64,000 nt of DNA, taken from Calonectria ilicicola. Taxonomy: Eukaryota; Ascomycota; Sordariomycetes; Hypocreales; Nectriaceae. The notes under the pieces were generated by a model. That model worked only from the letters and a program-made list of their open reading frames with translations. It ran no database searches and had not been told where the DNA came from. The position numbers and the translations under genes are program-made. Shown here piece by piece: positions 1 to 10,540 of the stretch; within the stretch, counting starts at the first letter, position 1, and the number at the start of each line of letters is the position of its first letter. Location of the stretch: positions 4,030,001 to 4,094,000 of the forward strand of contig CP085830.1 of the NCBI GenBank assembly GCA_020809705.1, read 5' to 3'.

Positions 1-1
1 C

Positions 2-1234
2 GAATTTGACCTCCCTCAAGCTACCGAGAAGCTGATCCATAACCCAAACGCCCCACAGGTGGAAGATATAGGAAGTCTTGCCCTCCACATTCGCATTCAG
101 CATATGCGCCGTCGAATCATGGAGTTTACTCGAAGGGTAGTTTTGGGTCGTAACATGAAACCAGATGAAGTGCAAGCTGGAATTCTGGGTCTACACAAAG
201 ACCTTGGCGATTTTGCTTCCCACCTTCCTTCGTCCTTTCAATTTTCGGAGAGCTCTCTCAGGCTTCGTGCCTACTCGCCTCGAATCTGCGCCTTCATCAT
301 GATCCACGTATGGTGGCGACAGTGCCACTGCGACTTGTACCGCCTAGCCTTAGTAGGCATGCGCGAGGCCTTGCCTCGTTCGGCAATTGTCACTCTTGAT
401 GAAGGCTTTGTGAGCCACTGTCAACAGCAGAGTGTCGAACACGCTTTGGCCATGGCCAATATATTTTCATCAATGCAAAAATTGAACGCGAAACCTGTTA
501 CCGATCTCGATTTGGCCATCTGCGCCTACCAATGCGCTCGGGTACTGACATATGCCTACCACACCAATCCGCGCAAATACGACTTGACTCTTGAAGCGGT
601 CATGGAGCGAGCCAGAGTGTGTCTGCACACCGTCCAGGAATGTTGTGTGGGAAAGACAGCGGATGGTATCAAGGCCGATTTAGAGAAACTAATTGCCCAC
701 GGGATCAATGTTCAGCCAGCTACCTCAGCTCCCGGCGCTCATATGTCGATTGACAACGGCTTCCACCGACACCTTCTCAAAACCCCAAATATCCCTAGCG
801 TTCACAACATTAACGAAGCAGCACAATTCGGTGCTCTGAGCCCTTCGATGGCTTTCGGACCCATGACTGATTCTACATTTCCCCCTTCCCTTGTGGCAGA
901 CCCCTGGGTGCCAGAAAGTCAGGTATCGCCCGACTTGGTTCAGCCTGCGCCGATGCAACAGCCACAGCCGGCACCAGACATCCAAGTCCCCAGCAGACCG
1001 AGCTCGCATAATACCCCCAGCACGACCAGCACAGCCAATTCAAGCCTGCCCGACATGGTAACTCGCCCGGAATTTGGTGTCTCGGAACTAAACAATGCAT
1101 ACGATGGCGGCCTAGAAGGCTTGGGATTAGAGAATAGCATGGACTATGGTATGGGGCTAGACCAGAACCTCTGGATTCCTTCAAACAACGACTGGTTAGG
1201 CGTGGAGTCTTTAAATGGAGGTGTGGGGGCATGA
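2..1234 (+). CDS. Fungal transcription factor, C-terminal part (5' end outside window)
   Basis: The reading frame is already open at base 2 and ends at TGA 1234, so the N-terminal part lies upstream of the window. The visible part, about 410 residues, has the helical, Cys/His/Trp-containing texture of the fungal-specific regulatory domain (Fungal_trans, PF04082) found behind Zn2Cys6 DNA-binding domains, with a segment such as FIMIHVWWRQCHCDLYRLAL near residue 95. The last ~150 residues are a Pro/Ser/Gln/Asn-rich tail ending in acidic, Asn-rich sequence, typical of an activation region. The zinc cluster itself is not visible, so the family call rests on the C-terminal half only. No intron is needed in the visible part. 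The target pathway cannot be inferred. It is convergent with the PARP gene. Confidence 0.7.
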   Translation, partial: EFDLPQATEKLIHNPNAPQVEDIGSLALHIRIQHMRRRIMEFTRRVVLGRNMKPDEVQAGILGLHKDLGDFASHLPSSFQFSESSLRLRAYSPRICAFIMIHVWWRQCHCDLYRLALVGMREALPRSAIVTLDEGFVSHCQQQSVEHALAMANIFSSMQKLNAKPVTDLDLAICAYQCARVLTYAYHTNPRKYDLTLEAVMERARVCLHTVQECCVGKTADGIKADLEKLIAHGINVQPATSAPGAHMSIDNGFHRHLLKTPNIPSVHNINEAAQFGALSPSMAFGPMTDSTFPPSLVADPWVPESQVSPDLVQPAPMQQPQPAPDIQVPSRPSSHNTPSTTSTANSSLPDMVTRPEFGVSELNNAYDGGLEGLGLENSMDYGMGLDQNLWIPSNNDWLGVESLNGGVGA

Positions 1235-2296
1235 CTGGAATACGTTAATATCGATCGAAACCAAGATTCGGAATTCGAACGAGGTTTAACAGACCGATAC
1301 GTTTCACCATATTTGTCGGCTGGCGACACAAACTCGAGTCTGCAAAAATATTGCAAACGCCTGGGCTCGACATGATTCTCCAGACTGAGCAAACCCACAT
1401 AATCAAAGAAATAACAGAATTACTTCAATTCGCAATTCTCAAGAGTTGCAGCGGCAGAACGAGCCTGTACCATTCGACGGAAACGAATTTCGATTATGAA
1501 CCGAGAAGGAAGAATGGTCGGCGGGCCCCGAACGTCCGACCTGACACCTTCCTGGCCACCGGGCCGTCGGCATAAACTCCACATTTGACGAATCAGGTCA
1601 AGGATGATTTGTACCATGACCAACTACGTATATCTGTAGATGAAACCGGTATGAAAAGAATACAAGATGAATGGATGCAGGCATCGACAGAAGTAGGACG
1701 GGCGCGTAACGACCGCAAGGGTCAACGGCGATGAGCCCGAGGGCGGGGCATGATGAGACGGGTAGAAAGAAGGCTTGTCTAATCTTCCCTGGCATGATAC
1801 CCAATGACACGATACGAGATGTCACGAATGTCCCGAGTGCGTCTTTGTAAATAAAAATCAATTAACGATTCACTACCACTCTCATTTTCTTGTCTCGTGC
1901 TAATCCGCAAACCTAACCATTATTCTCTGCCAGTCGTTCTCCCATCAGTGTGACTAGGAATAATCTTGTGGCTCGTTTTAATTTTCGTGTTGGATTCATC
2001 ATGGTTAGAAAAGGCAAACACCATATCTCCTCCGGTTTACGCCCAGGGAGAAAAACGATAATCGAACACCATTAAAAAAAACAAAGAAAGGAGGAAAAAA
2101 AAGTCCAAAGTATCAACCCGTAGTTTTCCTTGACAATCGGCTTAAACTGTAAGGGCGCCCAAAACCCGCAATTTCTTTCGCTTGCGAAAAATAGGTTGAT
2201 AGTCATTGTGGTTGACAAACTCTATCAACAACTTGGAATGTGAAACTACCAAGTAGAAGATGAGAAACCAACAACCTAATTGTTGCTCCCCCAAAT
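1235..2296. other. Intergenic, convergent 3' flanks
   Basis: This 1.06-kb gap separates the stop codons of the transcription factor and of PARP. It is AT-rich toward 2060-2110, with A-runs, and presumably holds both 3' UTRs and poly(A) sites. Short open frames here do not look like protein and I see no RNA gene. Confidence 0.6.
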
Positions 2297-4672
2297 TTAC
2301 ATCTTGACTCGGAAGAGATAGCGAAGCTTGACTTGAGCAATATCGTAGGCAATGTACTCGTTATAGTAGAGACCAGCACCTGGTACATTGGTTGGGCCGG
2401 GCTTGACATTGGTGTCGGGCTGCGTAAAGGGTTAGTCAAATGAACCATACAGAGATAAATTAAAAGTTTACGCACCATTTTAATGCCCTTGAGGCCCTTA
2501 TGCGCAATGCTGGCATCCGTCCACTGGCTGGGTCCCGTTCTGCCCTGTCCCCAAGTGGAATGTTGGCCGTTTCGCTTCGCATCGTCTCCGGCGTTGTAAT
2601 TGGCGTGAATCAATGGTTGTATCTCACCAAGTTCAGCTTCGCAAAGCAATAATAAGGCATGTCCATTTGATATGGATGATGCACAATACCCGGCAGACTT
2701 AGAGCTCATATCGGCCAGGTAGATTCCCTGACATCGGTTAGTATTCTCCCCTTGCCACATTCAAGAATAAAAAAGAAATTAAAGACGCACTTTGCCAAAC
2801 ATGTACCCTGTGCTAGGAGCTTCTGTTTAATGAGTTTTTGTGAGTATTGCATTCGTGTGGTGATAAATGGTTGATCTACTAACCTGGTGGTGCAATTCGC
2901 AGACCCTGGCTGAGGATACCACCAAAGTTGGTGCAGCGGGACCCGTGCCACAAAAGGCGGCGGTCAGATTTAATCTGAGCAAAAAGAGAATTATCAAATC
3001 GATCCTTCTCTCCTTGTCGCTCAATGCGGAAAATATTTTGGATGTGATAGTTGACATGATGGGTCGAGCCACGAGACTCGTGGAGATACTTGGCGAGTTC
3101 CGTGAACTCATTGCTTTCGGGATCAAGATTAGTCATCTCCTCAAGACCAAGACCCTGGAACTGTCGGTCAAGTTGGTGAACTGAATCCTGGGTCTTTCGG
3201 TCGATCTTCATGACTTCTGATGCATCCTTCATGTTGCCGAGACTCTCCAAAAGCTCCACTTCCTTTTTTAGGAAATTGTCGTCCCGGATGACTGGAGGTC
3301 GCTGACGACCGAAATCGTGAGGAACCAAAGAGTAGTAGGCGTTAGAAATGTTCTCAACCGCATTTCCAAGAGTTGTGCCGTATTTACTGGCGGCAAGAGA
3401 CGGGTCGGTAAAGAGGGCCGAAAGATCCTTAAGCTGTTGGAACCCTCGAGTAATAGTTGCCTTGCTCAATTTGCCCAGCGGAAGCTTATTGGCGTCGTAA
3501 TTTAGGGCACTCATCGTTGCCTGGAAGTATTGCTGGTTGAAGATGAGCTGCATGAGGTCCTGGATAGGCTTTTCGAGAGTGCACTCTGGAGCAGGTGGTT
3601 CATCCTCATCACCCTCCTTTTTGACAGGCTTGACATCGTCGTCGTCCTCGTCATCCGAGTCAGAGTCGTAGCTACGCTCAACAAAAGCGTATTTTCCAGG
3701 TTTCGGGTTGTCGCCGCGGTTCTCCCATGTGAGACCTGTTTTATCCTTGAACTTCTTTTCGAATGCCTTCATTGCACCCTTGAGGTCCCCGGCTCCAACA
3801 ACAGCATTCGCGCCAGACTCTCCAACGCGACCCCACCGAGTCCATGTATGGTATTGTTGGCCATTCCTTTGCAGCTGAAGCCGATAGAACTTGTTGTTAT
3901 TGTTGCTGGCATTTGTCTGGTTGAGTGCGACGTCGAAAATGAGGCCCGAATCAGGATCAACGTGGACTGCCCAATTGCTGTATGGGCAGTACTCGTCAAT
4001 GGGGATAGTGATTCCCTTCTTCTTCATGAATTGACCTTCCGCAACGACCTTTTCTGCTTTTTTGACAGGTTCTTCAGGCTCATCTTTGACGTCGGCCTTG
4101 GCCTTGGCGGATTTAGCAGCTTTAGATGTAGCAGCTTTAGGAGCGGCAGCTTTAGGAGCGGCAGCTTTAGGAGCGGCAGCCTTGGGCGCGGCAGCCTTGG
4201 CGCCCTTGGTGGCCTTGGCCTTCTTTGTTTTGGGCTGCTCTTCCTCTTCCTCCTCCTCTTCTTCCTCATCCTCTTCAACCTTGTCAGCTTTAGCAGGTCT
4301 CTTCTTGGAAGTTCCCTTCGTGCCATTGGCCTGCTTGTCTTTCCATGCGTAATCGTCGGCGTCCAGCTTCTTGCTTTGCTCATCGACGTCTAGCAGCCAT
4401 TGCGGGCCCACCACGGGAAGATCCTTAGCCTTCCCGGCGGCGATCTTGGTGGTCCCATTGTTGAAATCATCTTCAGTACATACAACGTGGGTTGTGGCCT
4501 TGGTGACGCTTCTTGTGACAGTACCGCCATGCTTTCGTACAAGCGTCTCAAGGGAGCTGTGATTATGAGAGATGGAATCGAACTTGCCGCTGATTGCGAT
4601 TGCGCAGCCGTCCAAAGGAGGGTCCGCTGGAGGTGCTGCAGCGGTAGCGGCAGCTCTTCGCCTGGGAGGCAT
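2297..4672 (-). CDS. Poly(ADP-ribose) polymerase (PARP), four exons
   Basis: Uses NAD+ to add poly(ADP-ribose) to nuclear proteins at DNA breaks. Exons read as 4672-2884, 2822-2791, 2727-2476 and 2419-2297; the introns (61, 63, 56 nt) have GTTAGT or GTGCGT donors and keep frame, giving 731 residues. Order: BRCT domain (~18-110), acidic/Lys-Ala-rich linker with repeated APKAA units (~160-180), WGR domain (~225-330), PARP regulatory helical domain (~365-505) and catalytic domain (~520-731). The catalytic H-Y-E triad is visible: His in LLWHGSR (~576), Tyr in GIYLADMSSKSAGY, Glu in LYYNEYIAYD near the C-terminus. It lacks the N-terminal zinc fingers of animal PARP1, as is usual for fungal PARPs (PrpA/NPO type). 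The ATG at 4672 precedes the BRCT domain directly. Identification is firm; exon borders are by eye. Confidence 0.93.
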
Positions 4673-5438
4673 CTTTCAGGGTAAATTGGAGGTGAAGGGG
4701 GGGTCTGAGGAATGGTGCCAGGTGAGATGCAAGAGAAAAAAACACGGCCACTGTTGAGATGAGTTGGTTGGTAAGACGAGTTGGCTCAGCTGAAAGCTCA
4801 TGTTAGTGAACTGGCTGGCAGTGGAGCCATGCAGGGGCTGGGCCAAATTAACCTACAGAGTACCCCAGCGCTATAAGCCAAAAACAGTAATCGCCGGATG
4901 CAGACACCACAACAGCGTTAATTGAGTAGAAAACCAGGGGAGATAAGGCAATGTGTGAAAGAGGCTATGGTGGTTGGATTTGAAGACGATGGAGAGCTGG
5001 ACAGGTGTGTTATTTTATTCCTGAATGGTTGGAACCACAAAGGACAAGGTACAAAGCTTCACCTGGGGTAGCGCTAGGCACCAGTCCTTAGTGCATTCCG
5101 ACTTCGCCACGGATTATGACCCCTACGACCTGAACGCGCCAAAGGGACACGCGAATTAGGCACGCCATCACGTGGTTTTAATTAATGGGCGGGATCTTTC
5201 GGTGTTTGGCCATGGAACCTGCGTCACAGCGTTGGCGACCAGCCACCTCTCTCGCATTGATGAGGGTCCTGCTGCCTATTTTTTCGGGGCCAATGCATCA
5301 GTGTTCGGAATCCTAAAATGATCGGGGTTGTTTATGACATTGGAATTCGGATTTCCCCACTTTTTCTGCCTTGAGGTCATACTTTTTTTAATGACAATAA
5401 TGAGGTTTCACGATCATTGGTACTGTTGGCAATAGACC
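4673..5438. other. PARP upstream region
   Basis: Upstream flank of PARP. It probably contains the PARP promoter and 5' UTR close to 4673-4900. Beyond that I see only unremarkable, moderately AT-rich sequence with no supported gene. Confidence 0.5.
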
Positions 5439-5480
5439 ATACAATTAACTCTCATATAGCCGTGTACAGCATAACTCTGA
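5439..5480. repeat. Dispersed 42-bp motif, copy 1
   Basis: This stretch matches 37286-37327 at 37 of 42 positions in the same orientation, including the shared cores ATACAATTAACTCT and TATAGCCGTGTACA. The two copies lie 32 kb apart in gene-poor DNA, so this is probably a fragment of a dispersed repeat or transposon. It ends 65 bp before the large inverted repeat; whether the two belong to one element is unknown. Confidence 0.7.
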
Positions 5481-5545
5481 ATTAATTAGAGGAAAAGTAG
5501 AGACACTAAAATAGGTTTTATTTATTGTAGGACATGTCCTGTAAT

Positions 5546-5887
5546 ACTTCTATTGCAGTCAGTCGTAGCCTTCTACTGCAGCTAGCAGCAGCCTTCAGTG
5601 ATAGTAGATAGCGGGCTCCTACTGCAGTCAATAGCAGCCTTCAGGAATAGTCATCCACAGCCTTCCGCCGCAGTTAGTAGCGGCTTTCTACTGGGGTGGA
5701 GAGCGCTGTCCATTCTTGCTGAAGATTATTGTTGTCTTGTAGTAGAAAGCCGCTACTAACTGCGGCGGAAGGCTGTGGATGACTATTCCTGAAGGCTGCT
5801 ATTGACTGCAGTAGGAGCCCGCTATCTACTATCACTGAAGGCTGCTGCTAGCTGCAGTAGAAGGCTACGACTGACTGCAATAGAAGT
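5546..5887. repeat. Perfect 147-bp inverted repeat with 48-bp loop
   Basis: The left arm 5546-5692 is the exact reverse complement of the right arm 5741-5887 over all 147 positions, separated by the unpaired spacer 5693-5740. Within each arm shorter near-repeats recur (AGCCTTC, CTACTGCAG, GTAGTAGCGG-like words), so the arm may itself have grown from a ~30-bp tandem unit. A transcript through it would fold into a very long perfect hairpin. No protein is encoded across it. It could be a fold-back or MITE-like element, a recent inverted duplication, or a hairpin small-RNA locus; sequence alone does not decide. Confidence 0.95.
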
Positions 5888-7339
5888 CTGGTGGCGACTG
5901 GGTGTTGGTGCTACACTTGAATAGAGCCTCACTTTCGCCTCCAACAACAATAAAATACTTGGAACCTGCACTTCAAATCGAAAACCCTGAAATATTATAC
6001 GAAAAGAGTTCGGCTTGGGGCGATGAGAATACCGCCACAATGGACGTGTCATTCCACAAGCTAGGAAGAGTGCTGCGCAACAGCCAGCACATACTTTTCA
6101 GTCCAGTCGTATTGTACCGTCACATCAGCGACGAGATTCAAGAGCATACCGCCTCTTCCTCGGAAGTATGAAATAAAAAATTGTCAGTTAGGAATTGAGC
6201 GCGTTGGTATTTCTTTTTCGGAGACCAGCTTGAGACAATTGATACAGAAAGCGGTGACTCTTGCTGACAAACAGTGGTGCTTGAATACCCATTGGCACTC
6301 AACCCAGCATTCGAGATGGCCAACGCATGACACTCAGCGTTTCTAGGGCAATCACAATCTCCAGAGTCTCCGGGGCGGCTAGGTATCAAGGTCCCGGAGC
6401 CCCCCACGCTCCATAAATTCGTCTCGAACGCATTTATCAGGAGGCAAGCATCACTCTAAGCACCTTCTAACATCATCGAACATTGCTTTTAGCACAAGCA
6501 GCAGAGCCCAGACCAAATCTTCAATCTTCTTGGTGAGCTCAATGGCTAATCCACTCTCGCGGGGGCAGATCGAACCAACCAGGAACGCGCCAAAAATATA
6601 ATGCACACCAATGATATCTGTTTGCAACGCAAACATAGCGCGGAATAAGACCACGTCCCTTTGTCCACTAAAAGGCCGACTGGGAATACACCCTCGAATG
6701 AATACTCGCATACCCCCTGGCCGCCTCAGAGCCTGGCCGTCTTTGTGAGGCAGGGGGGTGCTTTATATCTTTTATCTAGTTTTGTCGCCATCTCCTCTCC
6801 TTGCCCTTTCTCGGCTTGTTGCTGCTGCCAGCTGCCATCCTGCGAGCTGCTTCTTGGCATTTCCTCACACCTAAACTTGTACTGAGAGACGAACATCAAG
6901 CAGGATTCACTGCATTATTTGACTGTTGAGCCTAAGAGCCAAATACCAGGCTAGAGAAGCCCCGGGCTCGATCTCGTTCTGCATTGCTCCCCTTCTTCGC
7001 CTTGCGTGTCACTCATTCCCCGGGCATCCCTGTGCGCCTTCGCGTGCGCCTCCTGATTTCGCAACCTGGTCCTAATGATACAAAAATTGTAGACCGGGAA
7101 GTGACCCAAGTTCATCCTACAGTCCAGTGCCTTCAGGCTAGTAAATAAGCAAAGGCCAACGCGCGAAAACTTTGGATCACTCGGCTTGGCATTCCAAAGA
7201 TGCTCACATATTAAAGCCAACGTCTTGGAGGCATCGCCCAGAGGATTCACAAAATAATCGCATTGTCAATCGCAAACAATGACAGCCGATGGCAGTTGAT
7301 GGCACTCGTGCAAACAGCTGCCTGCTTTTACAACCTGAG
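5888..7339. other. Gene-poor stretch after the hairpin
   Basis: No supported gene. An open frame at 5902-6171 (89 residues, plus strand) begins just right of the hairpin and has no recognisable domain; other frames are short and mutually overlapping. Base composition is mixed. It may be transposon-derived or simply intergenic. Confidence 0.4.
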
Positions 7340-7379
7340 GCAGTTAGGGCTCACATAAATGCTTTCCTACTGAAACTTG

Positions 7380-8135
7380 AACTTCTCTTCTCTTCCCTTT
7401 GAACACAACTTTCTTTGAGGCGTGCCCGCACCAATGCAAGCACTGACCGACACCGATGAAGCGTTGATTTCTGATTGTCACAAAGACGGTGCCCGCACCC
7501 ATACAAATACTCTCTTGGTGCACCCGCACGATACAAGTAAGCACTGACCTCATCCAGAACGATGAATCATTGATTTCTCACTACCCTAGTAGATACCTTT
7601 CACTATCATATTACGTTTGAGCCTGACGGGTTCAGTGGTGTTGGCGGCGCTGGTGGCGGGGAGCCCCCCAAGCAGGGAGGGCCTCCCCAGAAAACGGGAG
7701 CGAATAAAAAGAAAACAGTCAGGAGGTAAGTTATTTCATTATTCCTTATTACTACTATACCATTCTTATTCTTCACCTCCCCTATCGCGTTCCCTCTTCT
7801 TGTTTTTACCTGCCAAAATTCTGTGACGGTGCGAACGACATTCAGATGTTAGGTTATTTCACCACTTATCACATTCCCATGTCACATATCCTTTCACCCA
7901 ATAAAAATTTACGTGCTTGATTCTAACTAGGATGATAGTGTGACCAAAAAGGCCACATAAAGAAGGACTGTCCAACCCGTGTAGCTGTGCCGCTCGCCGA
8001 CCGCGCCGCCGCCCAGTCCCGCCGCCGCAACGAGGTAGAAACGGAGGCCCAAAGGGCCACTGATAAGTGGCGGGGTGAAAAAATGGATACGGCATGAGTC
8101 TGGCGCCCACAACACCCGATACTCTATGCAATATA
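7380..8135 (+). pseudogene. Degenerate repeated gene unit, copy A
   Basis: First of three diverged copies of one unit. Parts in order: an intron-1-like block (about 7531-7590, GATGAAT then TTGATTTCTCACTACC), an exon-like block (about 7600-7725) with a Gly/Pro-rich then Lys-rich frame ending at a GTAAGT donor, an intron-like block (7726-7942) with TTCTAACT branch point and a TAG acceptor, and a second exon-like block to ~8130 ending in AATACTCTATGCA. Splicing 7725 to 7943 joins the Lys-rich frames, but a TAA follows after a few codons. A further partial copy of the intron-1 block lies at about 7431-7480. The parent protein is not recognised. Confidence 0.5.
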
Positions 8136-8210
8136 TGTAGAATGGGCTGATAGTAGTGCTAGTCTTTGAATGGGAATAGATACCAGCTGAGCATTTTGAT
8201 AGGAAGTAGA

Positions 8211-8312
8211 TCGGAATTTTTGCGCTTGGCTGATCTGTGCCTGTAACCCTGTCACAAGCTCCAAAGGGGCTCCTTGCTGCTCCCGAAGTTGTTTCAACTG
8301 GGCTTCCTGTTG
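8211..8312 (-). pseudogene. Coding-looking Gln-rich coiled-coil fragment
   Basis: On the minus strand, immediately after an acceptor-like TTATACAG, a frame reads a heptad-like, Gln/Leu-rich segment (QQQEAQLKQLREQQG, then LELVTGLQAQISQAQK). It has no ATG and a TGA lies just upstream in frame, so it looks like a relic exon rather than a working gene. No family is recognised. Confidence 0.3.
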
Positions 8313-9109
8313 CTGTATAAGCAATCAACATCGCCAGTCCCACTGCTTTCTTTTGCTTGAGATACCCTGCTTATGGAAGAATAAATGGAGTAGTATTGTA
8401 GTTACAGCAACGTGGCCAGACTTGGATTCGAGAGGCATCTTCATTGAACGGCCCTGTTTGATACCAAGTTTTACTAGGAACACTGAATGCTCTTTTAGAC
8501 ATTAGGTTTTTGCTGCGTTAAAATATCGGCGTAGAAACTCGTGACAAGGCGATGCTATCGAAGTTTAAAGAAATACGTTCTACATCTTTGTGTAAATTCT
8601 TTCTTCGGGAACTAGGTGGTTTGGAGAAGCTAAGTCCGCGAGACGGAACGAGAGGGGACTTGTCGTCGACGGGAGGTAAATGCTATACAATGTACGTCAG
8701 CATATTTCGGAGAATTTTGGTAAATCATCTTATCTGTATGTGGCACCGTGGGAATTGCCAGTGCGCCCAGGAAGTATCCTGGCCCATCAGTAATGGGCTA
8801 CTCAGGGGCGAGCCGGTAGGTCGTCGTTGATGACTGAGAGTCTCGAGATGAATACTAGTAGGAGATTAGGCCATGAAATTCCTGAATATCCATAATAATA
8901 AGAACGATGGAGAGTCTGTTATAGGTAGAGAATTGCTTCGTTACAGCAGTATTGCCAGTGTTGACATGGAACCCCTATGAATCGGATCGAAGCCTTGACA
9001 ACTGGCAGTTGCCTGGCCACACACTTGCAGCCTTGATGCCTGGAGGCTCTCCAGACCTCTAAACAGCTTACTTACAGCGAAAACACAGATCTCATCATCA
9101 ACAACACAT
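8313..9109. other. Spacer between array copies
   Basis: No supported gene or RNA. An open frame at 8552-8830 (92 residues, plus) has no recognisable features. Confidence 0.4.
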
Positions 9110-9136
9110 CCCCCGTGGCGCAGTGGTAGCGCGTTT
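9110..9136 (+). other. tRNA 5'-half-like fragment (most like tRNA-Trp)
   Basis: The stretch around GTGGCGCAGTGGTAGCGCG closely resembles the D-arm and A-box region of eukaryotic tRNAs, most like tRNA-Trp. No anticodon arm, T arm or B box follows, so it is not a complete tRNA gene. It sits directly upstream of array copy B and could be a tRNA fragment, a SINE-like head, or a chance match. Confidence 0.35.
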
Positions 9137-9800
9137 AGTCGGGAGCCAGCTCGTCTCGGAGGCAACCCCTCTCTAGCAAGTGAGTATTGACATTACCCAG
9201 GATGATGAATCGATGATATCTAACTACCTTATAGTTTCTGCCCATTCCCAATCCATTCAGCTCAATTTCACATGTGGTGGTAATACAAGTGTTGCTCGTG
9301 GCGGCGGGGGCCAGGACCTCGCGGGGGGTCCTGGGCCCCAAAAAAAAACGGCAAATGCTGGCTTGTGAGTCACTCTATCTTTCCTTTTCACTCTTTTCTC
9401 CTTTGATCATTCTGTGTTGGCAGAGGCAATAGGCAGGTCACCGACATGACCAAGTCGCATCACCAACGTCCCTTTCGTGTCTCCTTCCACACATATTTTT
9501 TTTTCTTCTTTCTTTTTCTTTTCAAGTTTTTTCAGTCAGCGTGTCTAACATCAGTGATTCAATGACAGTGCAAAGAAAAAGGACACCACCGCAAAGACTG
9601 CCCTGCCGTCCGAGCCCGCTCCCGCTCCCGCTCCCCCAGCAGCAGCCGTCGCAGCTCCCCCGCCGCCGCCGCTCTCACTCCCGCAGCTCCCCCCAGGGCT
9701 CCCGCCGCCGCCCATGACCTCCCACCCATATCCGCCTCCCCGCCTCCCCCAAGGCCGCCGAGAAGGAGGATGAGGAGATGGCCGAGAACTGATTTTTTGG
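9137..9800 (+). pseudogene. Degenerate repeated gene unit, copy B
   Basis: Best-preserved copy. An intron-like block (about 9180-9234) runs from a GTGAGT donor to TCTAACTACC and TTATAG. An exon-like block (to ~9365) encodes a Gly-rich stretch followed by Lys (GGGGQDLAGGPGPQKKTANAG). A 204-nt intron-like block runs from GTGAGT (~9366) to TCTAAC and GACAG (~9569). Joining across it gives AKKKDTTAKT followed by an Ala/Pro-rich tail. A charged ending (KAAEKEDEEMAEN then TGA, ending ~9791) is in a different frame, so at least one frameshift is present. No intact start is evident. The parent protein is not recognised. Confidence 0.5.
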
Positions 9801-9879
9801 GGGTTTTTATGTTAGAAAAAAAATGAAATGAAAATCCATTGGCGTTGCGCCTTTCGTTCCCTTCATCGTGAATTCTGGT

Positions 9880-10540
9880 AGGCAACCATCCTCCAGCGGG
9901 TCAGTATTGGCATTAGCCAGAATGATAAACCACTGACATCTAACTACCGTGTCGACCCAATCTATTAGTCTCAACCTTACATGTGGCGGAAATACAAGTG
10001 TTGGTCCTCCTGGTGGCGGGGGTACGGGCCCCAAGCAAGAACAATGGCCCTGGGCAAAAGAAAAACGGCAAAGGTTGACTTGACTTACCCTGACACATCC
10101 ATTTTCAAACAACGTGTCTGACAGCAATGAGTCAATGATGGTGTACGATACAACCCTTAGGGGATCGCCATCCCCCAGCTTTTCCCTGCTATTTCTTAAT
10201 TATTTAGGGGGGGGATAAATAAAAATAAATAAATATAGGATTTTATTTTATTTATTATTATTTATTTATTTTAAAGTGTGAATTTATTATTTTAAGCGGC
10301 CAAGTTCCGTAGCACCCAATTGGAAAATATCACTAAGGCACAATCTTTCAGGAGGTGTATTGTAAAGAAAAGGGGCACCGTCACAAAGAGCGTCTAACCC
10401 GACTAGCTCTGATGCCACCCCGCAACGAGGCGGAGGACGAGACTCAAAGGGTCGTTGGCGAGTGGCACGGGGGAAAATGGACACGTCATGGTTCTGGTGT
10501 CCACCTCCTATGCAATACCCAATACTCTATGCAGTCTAAT
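9880..10540 (+). pseudogene. Degenerate repeated gene unit, copy C
   Basis: Third copy. The intron-1-like block is at about 9900-9945 (AGTATTGGCATTAGCCAG ... CATCTAACTACC). The Gly-rich exon-like block is at about 9970-10070 (TCGGNTSVGPPGGGG); its intron boundary is eroded. An AT-rich run at 10190-10300 interrupts the unit. The downstream exon-like block (about 10350-10535) matches copy A, both containing CCGCAACGAGG and CAATACTCTATGCA. Many differences from A look like C/T and G/A transitions, as expected of RIP or old decay. Stops in every frame make function as a protein unlikely. Confidence 0.5.
10195..10300. repeat. AT-rich low-complexity run
   Basis: Runs of AAATAAATAAA and TTTATTTATTT face each other, giving imperfect self-complementarity. 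A similar run occurs at 34665-34750. Confidence 0.7.

Noticed and set aside
3530..4393. 287-codon plus-strand frame
   Set aside because: It lies entirely antisense to the PARP coding exon, and its composition mirrors the Lys/Ala/Glu repeats of PARP.
9110..9180. Complete tRNA gene
   Set aside because: Only the acceptor/D-arm side resembles a tRNA; no anticodon or T arm can be folded.
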